Positions 41,725 through 55,700 of a stretch of DNA of 64,000 nt are shown here, piece by piece (position 1 is the stretch's first letter; each line of letters begins with the position of its first letter). The stretch covers positions 10,331,001-10,395,000 of the forward strand of contig NC_134028.1 in assembly GCF_964204645.1 (NCBI RefSeq), in the 5' to 3' direction. The notes beneath the pieces are model-generated. The model was given only the letters and a program-made list of their open reading frames with translations. It searched no databases and was not told where the DNA came from. The position numbers and the translations under genes were made by a program. The stretch is from Tubulanus polymorphus. Taxonomy: Eukaryota > Nemertea > Palaeonemertea > Tubulaniformes > Tubulanidae.

Positions 41725-43220
41725 AAGTGGCTATTCGTACGGACCCGTACGGATTATTCCGGGAGCTATTCGTACGGACCTGTTCAATTTCAATTTATTC
41801 ATGTTTATTCATCATAAATCAAGAGTACGATTGTGAATGAAGAAAAAAACATAACAAATTCTGTATTATTCGTATGGTATATGCTATTCGTATGGACCAC
41901 TCCGAAAGCTATCAGAGTTGTAATGTAGGTAATTAAACGATAATCTGTTAATCCAATGTATATGTTACAAGGGGGCTAACGACGCGCACAAACTACTCAA
42001 CGTCAGTCGCTTACTATTTCGTTATTTCTCATCCGATTTTGATAATCCAGGCATGATATGAAAGCTAATAGCTTACTGATTCTAACGAAACTAATCCTGT
42101 TAACTTCCAATGAATAGTTCATTAATTATATGTCTTTGAACGCGAAATTAGGGCCAAAATCGCCTGGACCGAAAATGCTATGACGCCGGTTTTTGCCGAT
42201 TTCGAAATTTAAAACGTTGAGTTCGACATGAAATCCTTCACCGATTTTGATGATCGAGGGCTTCAAATGCGCAAAACATTCTATATTTTCTAAATATTGC
42301 GGTTGTTTCGTTAATCCATGCGATCTTCCAGCTTTGCAAATGCGAATTTTCCGATTTTAAAATATGACTCCAGCAGGCATTTATTACCGATATAATATGA
42401 TTTCAATTGTTAAAATCGATAAGCAATAAATAGATATGTTATATTTCATTTCATCTCGGTAAAATACGTCATCTCGGTAATAAGGATGACCGTTCTGACG
42501 ATAACACATAATTCTATTCTGACGGACCTCGCTACACGTAAATAGAATGTCCGTACGGATAACACATAATTCTATTCTGACGGACCTCGCTATGTGAAGA
42601 GAATGTCCGTACGGATAACACATAATTCTATTCTGACGACCTCGCTATGTGAAGAGAATGTCCGTACGGATAACACATAATTCTATTCTGACGGACCTCG
42701 CTACGTGAAGAGAATGTCCGTACGGATAACACATAATTCTATTCTGACGGACCTCGCTCCGTAAATAGAATGTCCGTACGGATAGGCCTAACACATAAAT
42801 TCTATTCTGGCGGACCTCGCTACGTGAAGAGAATGTCCATACGGATAGGGGCCTAACACATTTTCTATTCTGACGGACCGCAATCAGATTGACTATGTCC
42901 TCCGTAGTACGGTTCCTTTTTTTAAGATAACAACATTTTTGTGTTTAAATGCAGGTTTTTTATCATAAAGTATCACAAATGAAATAAATCAACAAAGATT
43001 TCTACAATTTACAATAATTTATACAACAGCACCAAAGAAATGATTAAAACTACTTTACATGAATAACAATTATTTTTTTCAAGTTTAAAATAGAACATTT
43101 TAAGGCCTATAGCATATACATATGCGCGGTAGTCCGTTGGTTCCGTACGAATAGCCTCCGGAGTAATCCGTACGAATAGCTTCCGGAATAATCCGTACGG
43201 GTCCGTATGAATAGCCACTT
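41725..43220. mobile_element. TIR element with internal minisatellite
   Basis: AAGTGGCTATTCGTACGGAC at the left and its inverse ...GTCCGTATGAATAGCCACTT at the right; the ends are rich in overlapping CGTACG palindromes. The flanks both carry ATATTTATT. No coding capacity, so it is non-autonomous. Between the ends are unique sequence (41.95-42.4 kb) and a minisatellite. Confidence 0.65.
42495..42890. repeat. Minisatellite, ~58-62-bp unit, about 7 copies
   Basis: The repeated unit contains CTATTCTGACGGACCTCGCT and GAATGTCCGTACGGATAACA. Units vary slightly and are not separated by unique spacers. Confidence 0.85.
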
Positions 43221-43320
43221 CGATATTTATTTATTTCATTTGACCTTTTGGTCTCTGCAGTTTGGGTCACCTCTCCACTGGCAGTGGGTGGCGCTAGTGT
43301 TATTAAAGAATAGTGTTATG

Positions 43321-45288
43321 GTTAATCGTTGATGGTAAGCTTTTTTTAATCAGATCGGCTTATACCAACGTTAGGGATGACAAGGGCCAAAACACCACAG
43401 GGTTCTGAAAAAAAATTTTTGACCCCAGTATCCTAGGTACTATATATAAAAAACAAAGTGGCTATATTTACGGCATCGTGAAGCAGTCGTAAATTCTATA
43501 TTTACGACGGTTTTATATTGAATATAGGATTATGGTCTAGAGTGGAGAGGATTAAAGTCAAGAGGGTGAGAAGAGGGTTAGGGTTAGGGTAAAGAGTCCT
43601 ATTTACCCCATAGGGATAAGATTAGGGTAAGGTGAGGCTATATTTAGTTGAAACATTTGACCGGTTTCCAACGAGCTCGGTGGTCTAGTGGTATTATGCT
43701 GCGCTAGTAGGGCTACTGGCCCGGGTTCGAGTCTCGCTCTATCCGCTCTATTTTCTCTCGATTCTCCACACTTGCCTTGAATTTTCTAAGTCACGCACCC
43801 TAGTGCGCGTGCGCAACGTGAATTAGCCAATCAGAATGAATCATCGTAAATATAGCTAGTGTCGTCTGTTTACGGCGTCGTAAAAATTGTCTGAGCGTAT
43901 AAAAAAACAAGGGAGCCAACTCTCCGTCAGATCGGTTGATAGGTATGTCACTTGTCACTATATAACTCGTACTTCATAAGTCGTATTTTCATATAAGTCG
44001 TATCAATTTTAGAAGCCAAATCTTCTGATTCCATTCAAAATACACCGCGTTTACAAGTCGTAGCCCGAAATGCCGGCAGCAGATAAAAATACGCTAAAAT
44101 ATTGTCAGTGTAAGTGTTCAGACAGTTACAATGTAATTTTCTTGTGACGTTGTCTGCATGGTGCACGTGGCAGCTTTAATTGATTGATTGAGTGATATAG
44201 GATCTGTAGGATCTGCTCATGATACGATCGGGAACATGACGAACCATGCTGGAATCTGAGCGTCGTATATATCGTGTTTTCACGGGTTATTCAGGGAATT
44301 TGTATAAAACCACGACTTATAAATAACTCGTAAAAATACAACTTACACGTAACTCGTACATCACGTAAGTTGTAGTAAAATCGTCAGTCCCGAGGACTAC
44401 GACTTATGTGGGGTTGACTGTAGTCGGTAACCTGACTGTGGTTTAGTTTCACGATCGAATATTTTCACAAACCACAGTCAGGAATGGGAAGGTCATTTTT
44501 CAATGATATCTTCGTGAGTCAATTTGACTCACGAGTAATTTGCCTGGCATTTTCTGGTCTTTTGAGATATCCGTCTAATTTTTGTTGTAATCAACGCACA
44601 ACAGATTCGTAGTTTGTTTGATACCTATAACACCTCACCTGACGATCTTAATCCATGTGCAAATCGGCTGTAAAGTGAGAGTAAATTTCCGTCAATTCAA
44701 CGGCGGCCATTTTGAAAACTTGTGGAGGGTGCTGGCACCTGTGGACTGAGGCCAGGACCAATTGAAAATACTTTATTGACACTAATAACACAAACACAAA
44801 CTAACGAAACGAAACGACAAAATTGAAAAAAATTAAGAAATCAACACTTATTTACATTTTTCTTCAACCAGAATTTATTTTATTTATTATTTATTATGGA
44901 AAACACAAAGATTTGAAATATAAGTTGGAAAACTATCAAAAATAAAAATTATCGTTTCGTTTTGGAAGTTTTATATAAATCCTTGTAGGTCACCTTGTCT
45001 ATCATGCCACATGTATGCAATACACAGAAATGGTAGCTAATGGCGAAATTTGTAGAGAAATGAATTAATTTCTCAAAATAATGTTGATTAATCACTCGAA
45101 ACATACATAAAATTGGATTATTTCAAAAGGTACCTGTGTTAGTTTGTGAATTAAGCCATTAATTATGGACTGAAGTCAATAGAAAGCATATTTTTGAAGT
45201 GTTACTTTTTTCAACCGTGTTTTGGCCCTTGTCATCCCTAACGTTGGTATTAGCCCATCCGATTATAAAAAGCTTACCACCAACGATT
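43321..45288. mobile_element. Non-autonomous TIR element (~2 kb)
   Basis: About 75 bp at the left (TACCAACGTTAGGGATGACA...GGGCCAAAACACC) recurs inverted at 45209-45288. No transposase frame is inside. It contains a tRNA-like segment, a small TTAGGG run (43575-43592) and a 20-bp inverted pair (ACCTGACTGTGGTTT / AAACCACAGTCAGG at ~44410 and 44470). Confidence 0.6.
43672..43748 (+). other. tRNA-like sequence with A and B boxes
   Basis: TGGTCTAGTGG (A box) and GGGTTCGAGTC (B box) are spaced as in a tRNA, but the acceptor stem does not pair. Most likely a tRNA-derived SINE head or tRNA pseudogene, not a working tRNA. Confidence 0.4.
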
Positions 45289-47112
45289 AGGTAACTAACT
45301 AGGTTGACTGTAGCTTCAAAAGACACTTTCTTCTGTTCTTCAGTTGTTAGTGATTCTGCTGCTGATTGACCAATGTTTTCTTCATATATTTCCAGAGCCA
45401 ATCTGCATTCACGACCTATCAGTGTTATTATCGTGTTGGAAGTCGAACGACTATAATCAATCATTATGTTCAAAAGAACTACAGACTTTTAATAAATGCT
45501 GGGACGATGCCATTGTAAGTAATCAAACAGTTCCCTGGTCTCGCCAGCTCCCTGTCTGTGTACTTATGAAAACACGATTGTACTGTGTAAATTATAGGAA
45601 ATTGAATGAGCTTACTGCGAAAAAAAACAATGCCTGGAAACTGATATTAATAGTCTGAATGCCTCTGCTGATTCATTGGCTGATGAAAGTATAAACTCAG
45701 CTCATTTTAAAATCTGTGACCATGAAAAATTTGGCTTAAGACAAGTTACATGAGTTGGCGATGTAATTTCAGCCATCGATGCTCGAAAGGAGCAAATAAA
45801 TCAATTGTAAATAGGTCGATGAGCTGTGATTTAAATTTGTAATGTTTACTTTTGATAGTATGGCTTTTCACAGTCTGCGGAACTGGGGCGTTTGGGGCGT
45901 TATTGGCCTGACCAATATTTTACTATTTAATTTGGTTGTTCCTTTTTAATTTTATCCCTGCCCACCTCTGAGTAAGATGCGTTTAAGGCTTCAGAACCTA
46001 TAGGGTAGTGTGTCTATGCGAAGTGAAAACAAGCGGTAGTAGGACCAAATTGAATAAGCTTCCACCGCCATTGCTTTTTGATGGCGAGGTCTACCTGTAG
46101 TTCCGTTGAAAGGCCCACGGACTGCTTGTTTTAAAGTTATTAATTTCTGAGACATGTAGTAAATCTTTCCTCGAAAAAAGCTGAAAGATTCCAAATTTAT
46201 CTAGTGCTCTGCTACACAGGAATATTTCTTTATGATGATTTGCGTGTATACTTCTTTTAAATTTCTGCAATAAAGGAATTTTCATGACAATAAATTCGCC
46301 TTAATGCAGCTATCATTCTGCTGTCTGTACCTACCCCCCTGAGACGATAAATGTCAACTTTTTTGATGAATCGACGATCAGTTTTTGTAAGCATGGCGAA
46401 AGCCTGTCGATAACATGCGTAAGGATGCGTCGTTTGGATGTCTAATGTCTCGCATTATGAACTAGGGCCGAATGGCGAATGTCTGTCGATATATTGCCAT
46501 TGAAATGACGATCTGTCTGATTTTAAAATAATGTCAATAATATTTTTGAATTGAATTATGAACAGGATTCGAACCATACATACATGTGATAACTATCGAT
46601 TTGTGAAAAAATATACAGTTACGCAAATGAGTGTGAAGTTTGCCATTGTATCAAATTAGGTATTTTACCACCTGCCCTTCATCCTATAAATACAAGAAAC
46701 GTTACGTATTTTTCATCATCTCATCACTGGGAACAAAAAAAACCTCAGTCTAAGTGAAAAAGCTGATGAGCGCTACAATGTTTGAAATAACTTCATTGAG
46801 ATGGACACAATACAATGTGAGGCCAAATGGTTAAATATTTATTGGTGAAATTGACAACTTATGTTTCCTATTGTCCCTTCTGTAAGTACCACAACAAAAT
46901 GTAAACTTGTCCATGTCCATCTCTTATGAATTTTCACAATTTTCCAATTTCTTCAAATTGAATAATCTGAGGCTTGGGTTTCAAACTTTATAATAGTCTG
47001 AATGCACGGCTGCCAATGTCTGCCAATCAAGAGTTTGCTACGGTAACACCAGTAGAACGTGGTGAAAAAACTACTCTTGAGCGTTGGTCTCATTCCGGTA
47101 CTCCGCCGAAGA
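45289..47112. other. No gene recognised
   Basis: Several short frames on both strands. 45344-45780 (+) has a broken protein-like stretch with ESINSAHFKICDHEKFGL that may be an old transposon gene; nothing else is supported. Confidence 0.4.
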
Positions 47113-47330
47113 GTCAATCGAATACGCTCATAATCAATTTCACTCTGGTGTTCCGTTAGAATGCCAATCGAATACGCTCATAATCAATTTCACTCCGGTG
47201 TTCCGATGGAATGCCAATCGAATACGCTCATAATCAATTGCACTCTGGTGTTCCGTTAGCATGCCAATCGAATACGCTCATAATCAATTTCACTCTGATG
47301 TTCCCTTAGAATGCCAATCGAATACGCCCA
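47113..47330. repeat. 50-bp tandem repeat, ~4.5 copies
   Basis: CAATCGAATACGCTCATAAT begins a unit at 47115, 47165, 47215 and 47265, with a partial unit at 47315. Confidence 0.9.
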
Positions 47331-47458
47331 ATTCAATTTTGTCATTGTTAAATCCTATCCACAGGATGGTAGTCTTTGGCGTGTGCGCATGTGGAGTTAT
47401 CAATAAGCGATCATGAAATGTGATAGTCGGGGGTTGGATTTAGTGTACACTTGTTAAC

Positions 47459-50400
47459 GTGACTGAATTGAATGTCAAGTTGTCTGATTTTTCTGTAAAA
47501 GAATCGAATCCTGATGATGATGAAGGCGAATCGGAAGGTGAAGTAACTGGGATGAATAGAAAATCCAAACAAAGGACTCGTAACGAACAATAGAAGAAAA
47601 AAACCAGTGTCACTAATCAAAGATTCAAAGCAGAATATATGTCCAAGTATCCATGCATTGTTCCATCTCAAATATCAAATAGTGATGCATTGTGTATACT
47701 GTCTGTAACCTTGATTTTCTTGTTACACATGGTGGGCTGACGGATGTCAGGAAACATTGTAAAGAAAGCAAAAGTGACGAAGCTACGGCAAAATCGTCTA
47801 AAATCACTCGCTATTTCACATCAAATACTCCAACAGCAGACAAATAGGTCACCCTGAGGGCGGAGGTGATGTTTATTAATTTTTTGGTCGAACACAGCAT
47901 AGCTTTTGCTGTATCAGATCATGCTACACGACTCTTCAAAAAAGTGTTCAAAAAAGATTGTGAAAATTTTTCGGGCGGGAGAACAAAGTCTACCGCAATC
48001 ATGCGAGTCTTGGCTAAGGAGGTGAAAGCGCAAATCGTGGAGCAAATGGGACAGGGCCCATTCATTATTGGGATGGATGGATCCACATTTGACAATGATA
48101 CTTTCTACCCGATAGTGGTTAGATACATAGATGCAAATGGCAATATCCGCATGGAACTTTTAGCACAACCTACGCAAAATGAATCGCATACCGGAGTTTG
48201 TATCTTTGAAGTGATCCGAGATGAATTTTCAAGGCACGATATAGATTGGTCAAAATGTCTGGCCCTAGCTGCGGACAATACGAATACAATGGTCGGCAGA
48301 CACCGAGGAGTGATTAGATTTATGATAGAGACAAACATAAAGACTGCTTTTTAGCTGGATGTATGTGTCATCTATTGGCTTTGGCTACTAGAAAGGCAAT
48401 TACAGCCTTCCAAGGGGATATTGATTTTGACAACACCCTTAAAAGTCAATTAAACGAAAAGCAAAACTATCTACAATTCAAAGAGATAATAACATTCCCG
48501 AGCAGGCAATAATTAAACATGTACCAACTAGATGGCTTTCTATGCGACCTGCTTTGATGAGACTTCTAGGTCAGTGGCAGGCATTACAAATATTCTTCAA
48601 CGAAGAATGTGCTATGAACGAGCCAGGTGACGAGGGAACATTAAAAAAGTTTTTCAACAGGAGGACAACAAGATTATATGCTGCCTCCTTGGTGAAAGCA
48701 CTCGAGGTCAGTTGTGTTAACAGTAACAGTAAAAGAATATTTAATCAGTCAACAAAAGGCCTGGTTTTGAAATTTCAGGCTAAACAAAAATAATTCCTCG
48801 TTTTTCCGCTTGTTTTTAAACTGCAATAAACTTTTATCTTTAGAGTCTCGAGTTCACAAACGAAAGTTTGCAGACGAATCATGGCACCATACACATCGTG
48901 AATAGGAGTTTGGAGAGATTATTCCAAAAGATGCTGGACTGTTTCATAAAGCCTGCTGCACTGAAAAGTACTGCCTGTGTCTTGTCCACTGATTTCACCA
49001 GCAGATATAACCTAAAGGTTAGTAATGTATTCCTCGTTTAGCGGGGGCTTCCAGCAACCAGGAATCAATTTTGGTGACTTCATGGATTTTTTGACTTAGG
49101 CTATATATTACCATACCATTAAAAAAGGGCAATTCATAAGAAAAGGCACTATCCATGGAGACATTTCCCAGAAAATATTTGAATTTCAACCCATTTTAAT
49201 GCAATTTCCAGGCACCTGAGACACAAAAATGACATTCTGCAACAATTCTTTAAGAGATGGGAATTTATTGATATGGAAACAATGTGATAATGAACTTTAT
49301 AGAATGAAAAATTTTTTTCGCACTTTTTGCAAAAAGGGCACTCAGAATTTGCGACAGGAGCACGTGCTCCGCGTGCTCCCGTCTAGATCCGCCCCTGGGG
49401 AGTTGCTTGGTACAGAATTTTACAATCGTTCAGATCAAATCCAGTCCATCATTTTTGGCCAACTAAAGCATATAAATCAAGAAAGCATAGCCATAATTTT
49501 TTTTAATGTGGTAGGCCCCTATTAAATGTTCCTATTCTAAATCATCATCTGGGCAGAATTGTCTTTTCCGATGTTTGTATTCTCAGTTCGATGGCTGGTG
49601 AAGATGAGGCATTTTCTGCACTTCCCATGGGAGGGCGGGAGAAGGAGCAGTATTTTCAGACTGGTTCATCATTGATCTTCAACACATGACAATTTGAAAT
49701 AAAAGATAAATTGATTTATTTATTGATGTTGACTTCGTTTTTTTATTCAGTGCACAGATATAAACCAATTAGAAAGTGCTAGAATGCGAGAATGACTGTC
49801 ATTGTCTGGCTGATGATATATGACTGGATGTAAGTAAAATGGTTACAATATTTACGTACGTTTTGTCAGTATTGATTACTTCAAATAGCCTTTCTAATCT
49901 GGTACGGGTAAGTGTAGTGCACTTGAAAATTAGTGAAAAGACCTATACCGATGTGTAGTTGGTATAGCCTGTATTATTTGACCCTAAATCACAACTGCCT
50001 GGATACTGATAATCTGTCCCAACATCAGTTTCATCTAGCAAGCTGGTGCTGCCACCTTCTTGTTTTCAACCTTACCAATTCTAAACCAGCTGTGTTTAGC
50101 GTTTCTAGATTGTTTTGGCCTAGTTTGAACATTATGATTTAAATTGTAGGACAAGAAATATAATAGGAACCAAGGCAATGGAATGCCTCAAATTGGTGAA
50201 TGATGAAAAGTCATCATCATTCTACAAAGCAGTTGTCTTGTTTTACCGGGCAGGATGTTCTTGTATCAAGGAAAAGATCAACCCTGAAAAAGAACCATTG
50301 TGGTATCATACTCAGGTCAATATCTTCACTGAAATTGATAAGCCACAATGATCAAAGGATGTCTTAAGTTTGGTGCCCTACAACAAGAAAGGTTACTATC

Positions 50401-50795
50401 GATTGTTTAATTATGACCACAATCAGCTTTGCCTTTGATGCAAATTATTCAAATCTACGAAAGTAATATGCATACTTTATTTAGTCCCAGGTCTAAATGA
50501 TAAGTCATTTGCTCCATGTATTTTGAAAAGGAACATATCTTTGAAATTTCTTTCGCTTCAGGTGGCTGATATCACGAGAAGGCAGATTTCGTCATTGGCT
50601 AGTATCAAATATTTCCTCGAGAGATTTGGTTGCCTGTCAGATGTTGTTGACCAAGATGAGTTACATATGGAGTTCCTGGACTTCCGTCATTACAAGATTC
50701 AGAATTACGTCATTAGTTGTTTACCCTTCCATCATCAAAAGACATCAACAAAACACGTCCAATTGAAGATCAGTGGAACATGTTGGGGAAATTAA
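47459..50795 (+). pseudogene. hAT-type transposase-like gene, copy 1, with introns
   Basis: A BED-like zinc segment (YPCIVPSQIS...CILCNLDFLVTHGG, ~47642-47745) is followed by the hAT core (SDHATRLFKKVF, FIIGMDGSTFDNDTFYP, LAADNTNTMVGRHRGVI, 47866-48350), a shift, then HVPTRWLSMRPALMRLL (to ~48695). Later exons lie at about 48843-49017, 50148-50311 and 50563-50795, each bounded by plausible AG/GT sites and collinear with copy 2. Stops at ~47590, ~47846 and ~48352 and loss of the C-terminal dimerisation domain make it broken. It is either an old hAT element or a decayed domesticated gene. Confidence 0.7.
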
Positions 50796-52791
50796 CAGTT
50801 TTCAACCATGTTCCACAGTATTATTTATTTTATTTTCATTAAAGTGTATTTGCACTGGTTCCTTACCCCGATAGTCAGCCATTAGTATTATGAATCAAAC
50901 CCTTCCCACTCAATGTTAAATGCCTCCTAAACCTTTACTGATTTGATTACCTACCATCGGCTCTGCAGGAAGAGTACCTGGAGTGGTATAAAGTATTATG
51001 TGTATCTAGAATTGAGTTCAATACAAGGGACATTGCCACCGCAATGTTAGTGTTAACCCTTACAATACCACTACCGTATGGCATACGGTACAAATTGTCA
51101 AGCTAGTATACCCGTACCGTCTGTGATACGGTATCACTTAACCCTTCTTCTAGAAGGGCATATCTATCAGTATCAGCCGGTGCTGCCATCTGCATAAAAT
51201 CCAAGATGGCAACAGCCAGGAAAAAACAATTTGGCTGGATGAAACGGTTCAGCAGCTCGTATATGATGAGGCCTGAAATTATACCCCAATGAAACCCCTT
51301 ACATTCAGCCTTCCGACATATCGGTGGAAAAGTTGGTAAATGAGTGGAAAAATTAATTTTTGGTTTACCTTTGTCAGCAGTATGAAGTTGGCATCGAGCC
51401 AATTCATGTAAAATCGCGGTACGTTTTTTTATGTGAGCATTTTTTTCATTGGTTCTCGGGTTAAACGAGGTATAATCGATGCGATTGAAGACATAACGAA
51501 CCTCCGTCGATGACATGGTCAACACTGTTTAAATTCGACGAAAAACTTTTTTGGCGGGAAAATTCTTAGCTCTCGAGTATAAAATTGCAATGACCTCCAT
51601 TGGGGGCGTCGTCTCTACGAGTGAATGTGGCTGTTTTTGGGATAAACGGGGAATTCCGGCGCTACTAAAATAATTATGGGGAAGCCTTTTATGGCGAACG
51701 TTTCATTGGACTAGGTGCGAATTCTAAATGCTCATTGCTGGTGGGAATATAACTATTTCGCATATCGCCATAGGTATTGTTTCATTTTAATACCCGGTGA
51801 TTGTGTTGATTGAGATTGAAGTGAAGCCAAGCGAAGCGAAGGTTCACTACACAAGGCCTCCACGTGGGCGGGACGGGAGTGCTAAACATACACACAAACA
51901 CACGCTCATACAGACTACGGAGATGCTGTAACGCTGCTTGGCGCGTGCACGTTTGGTATGATAACAGGCTGAATAATCGTCGTAGTAGAAGATGAGCGCT
52001 GTGTTTTCTGTTTGATAGAATTTGTAATAAATTTTAATTTCTTGTAACCTGAAAATACTAAGCTGCAAACTATAGGTATAGGTCGAGGTCTCAATTTTGT
52101 AGTGGTAAATTCCAGGATTTAATACTACGCCCCGGTGTTTTAGCTTCCGCGGCCATACATTGGAAGAGGTTTTGTTTCCAAGACTCAATATTCAGCCACC
52201 CGCTGATATGTGACATCATATGAATTTTATTTGAATATTTTTTCATATTGTGAAAAATATTTTTTCGAAAATATAAAATAGTTTCCAATGCCGCGCCTAC
52301 CTGTACCCTACGAAATTTTGGACGTAGACAGTCATTATTCCCGTCAGTATTGTTTTGTCTTTCAACACCTGTGTTGGCGCGCAGCCTGCGCACCGTTCAA
52401 TGCTTCTGTAATACTATAGTCTCACACACAGACACACTTCCCTGCTGTATTAGCTGTGATCAATAGAGAACATATATGGCTATTAATACATGCGCTGTAT
52501 TGCAACACTTCTGAGACGCACGCGGAGAGCTCTGGCGCGCGTCTTATAATTTAATTCAAGGATAATAAAAGCTTTAAATTACGTGTATAATAAGATTTAT
52601 GAATCATAAACTGATATAAGGGGCTATAAATTAATAAAGCAATTAGATTTAGAATGAAAACCGCTATTTATTGAAGAGTTTTGTTCAGCATCGTCAGTTG
52701 ATATTTTATTTTGGTGACAAATGTCGCAGTTCTTGTTTTGGATTTCATTTAATCCCGTGCGCCTTTACGATTCTGGATATTATGGAAGTTA
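50796..52791. other. Mostly unassigned; one 140-codon minus frame
   Basis: A minus-strand ORF at 51525-51103 (MLTMSSTEVRYVFNRIDY...) has a Cys/His-bearing segment (CQLHTADKGK...ICRKAECKG). It lies next to TTAACCCTTACAATACCACT (51053), which looks like a piggyBac-type end, but I found no matching right end. The rest holds no supported gene. Confidence 0.3.
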
Positions 52792-55700
52792 ATGATGATA
52801 TATTGACGGAATTGCAAGCATTAGATACTGATAGTGTTAGAACGGACTCAAAATTGAAGAAGAAAGTAGGTGGGAAATCGCTAAGAAAACAAGTTTTCTT
52901 GAAAAAGTGGAATTTCCGTGCATCAAGCCGTCAGAAAGCAGTCGATACCGTGCGAAATGTACTGTTTGTGATTACGACTTTGTCATATCGCATGGTGGCA
53001 AGGATGACATTCGGCGACATGTTATATGCAAGAGTCATATAGAAAAATCTAAAGGCTGGCTTATGTCGACAAGCAACGCGACGCCTAGCGACTCCTACCG
53101 ACGCAACTGAGAGCGACCGCGATCGCAGCCCAGCTTATGTCGACTGCGCTCCGATTCGCAGCAACTGAGGTCGACTATCGGGATACGAGATCGTCCCAGT
53201 TGCTTCCTTGCTTATGTCGGTTACGATTACTGGCAACTGCAACGGCTCAGATGGTCACGTGATAAACATTTTGAGGATGAATTAGGTTTGTTTTGAATTA
53301 TTGGGAAGTATGTTTCTATTAGAAAAGCTATTTCTTTAAGATCTTTATCTGTCTGATTCTGTTTTGAATACAATGTGCTAGCGACATCATATAAAGATGG
53401 CCGCTCACACCATAATTTTACCAATTTCGCTTCTAGATCTTCGGTTCAGTCATCTGCCGTGCTGTAGGTTTGGTTTACGTTTCGAAATACTTAAATTTGA
53501 AAGTTTATGACTAATTACGAATGACGCTAACTAGCGATCATAATTTGTACTATGTATATGCGGTCTCTTATTGGCTGGAACCCTTGTGATCAGTTCCGTC
53601 GCGTCGCAGATGAGCTTATGTCGGTTGCGATCGAAAGCAACTGTCCGCCTACCGTAGGCCGGAGTAGAACATGGGCAACTAGCCGGATACGGCTTGCGAC
53701 AAGTCGGTAGGCGTCGGGTTGCCGTCGTGAGCCGGCTTATGTCGAACCGATAGAGCAGCAACTGGCGGCTTCTCGTAGGCCGCTTGTTGCTGCTAATCAG
53801 CGATAAACCCAGTTGCGTCGCTAGGCGTCGCGTTGCTTGTCGACATACACCAGCCTTAAGTCCAAGAAAATCACAAACTTTTTCACAAACGTTGAATCAA
53901 GCACAGTGGACACATCAGTGATTCGTGCGGAATTAATGTTTACGATATTTCTCGTTGAGCACAATATTTCCCTTAGTGCTTCAGACCATGCATCAAAACT
54001 GTTTAAAATTATGTTCCCAGGAAATTCAATTGCATAGAAATATGCATGTGGACGGACAAAAGCGAAAAATGTATGTCATGATACTGTAGCCTGCAAACTT
54101 AAAAATAGCTTCCGCACCTATCATGGTATGGAAGTATGACAAACAGCTGGTATGTATATCAGTGCTGAGACGAGTGTCTAGTGACATTGCTCAACCTCCG
54201 ATAGTCCTAGTAAATGATAAATTAATCAGTTAAATTAAGCTTCGTTTTTTTTTTCTTTTATTTCTATCATTGCTCACATTCAGACAGGTTTTATACCTAT
54301 CCATTTCTCTGACTCCAAGTGCTCTTAAAATCACTTAAATTGTGGCCGAAATTCAAAATTTTGGGGGGTTGGGCCCCCAAATCCCCCTTTGAAGAGGGGG
54401 GACACCCCCTCGAGCTCCCCCGTCTCAGTACCTGCGGTACCTCGGGTGTCGCCTGCGGCGCCACTTGAGTTGGACTGGCTGATTATATCGGATGTTCCAA
54501 TTTTGACAAGTACATATTCATATCTGGCTAAGACCCTGACGTCAATGATGCAAATTTGATTTGCACCCAATTATTAGCTAATCCAGTTTATAAAGAATCG
54601 CATACTGGGGAAGCGATATTTAATGTGATGAAAACAGAGTTCTCGAAACGTGACATTAATTGGCAGAATTGTCTTTCACTCGTGTGTGACAACACCAATT
54701 CAATGATAGGACGTCATAAAGGTGTTATTAAATTTGTTCGAGATGAACACAAGGACTTTCATTTGGCAGGATGTGTGTGTCACTTGCTGCACCTTGCAAC
54801 GAAAAAAGGTGTGAAGATGTTTCAAGGTGACCTGTTTGACTTCGACAATTTACTCCGTCAGGTCAATTGGTATCTTGGAAAATCAAGTAAAAGATCGCAC
54901 AAATTCAAAATGTGTCAGGAGGCAACTGGTTGTCCAGGACATAAAATTTTCAAGCATGTCCCGACAAGATGGCTATCTTTGGGGCCTGCGCTTAACCAAT
55001 TACTGGAACAATGGGCTGCGTTAGAGAAGTTCTTCGAAGAAGAGTCTCCCGATAATGACGGTGATGAAGATAGTGGGGAGATAGTTTCATCAGAGTCAAT
55101 TGTTAAGACTGCCAAGAAATTCTTCCAGCGACGCACAGCTGAATTATATTGTGCTTTCCTAGTGCATGCTCCTGCTGTAAGTACCGGTCTAGTTAATTGT
55201 GGATTTCGATCAAACTTTTTATAAGTTTCTCATTGTTATTAATTAATTTTAAAATATTTTCAGCTGCTTGAGAGTACAAATGCATCACTACAAAGCGAGA
55301 ATGCTAAAATACATGTTATACGCAGATTAATATTGAAACTCTATAAGCAGATGCTTCTCTGCTTTGTAAAACCGTCAGCCACAAACTTTGATGATGTAAT
55401 GCAAGTGGACTTTGAACAAAGGTACAATATCAAAGATAAAAAGGATATTGTAATTGGTGTGAAGGCTCGAGACTGAATCAAGAATAATGAAGGATGCAGA
55501 GTCCCAGTTTTTCAAAGCTGTTGTGGAATTCTACAAGTCTGTCTGCCAATATGTAAAGAAAAAGATCAACCCCGATGATAACGAAATGTGGAAACATGCT
55601 GAGGTAGGGTAACTTTCTCTCATGCTGTCCACTTGCAGTGAAAATGGATTAGATATCAATAAAATGATAGTACATTTAATGATTATCATGTTATTTTATC

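Noticed and set aside
42495-42890. CRISPR-like array because of repeated palindromic GTCCGTACGGA
   Set aside because: Units are contiguous and differ only by point changes; there are no unique spacers and the setting is eukaryotic.
43672-43748. Functional tRNA gene
   Set aside because: A and B boxes are present but the acceptor stem does not pair and the T stem has a mismatch; called tRNA-like only.
51053-51530. piggyBac element (TTAACCC end plus Cys/His-bearing frame)
   Set aside because: No matching right end with TTAA was found and no DDD core is visible; the evidence is too thin.
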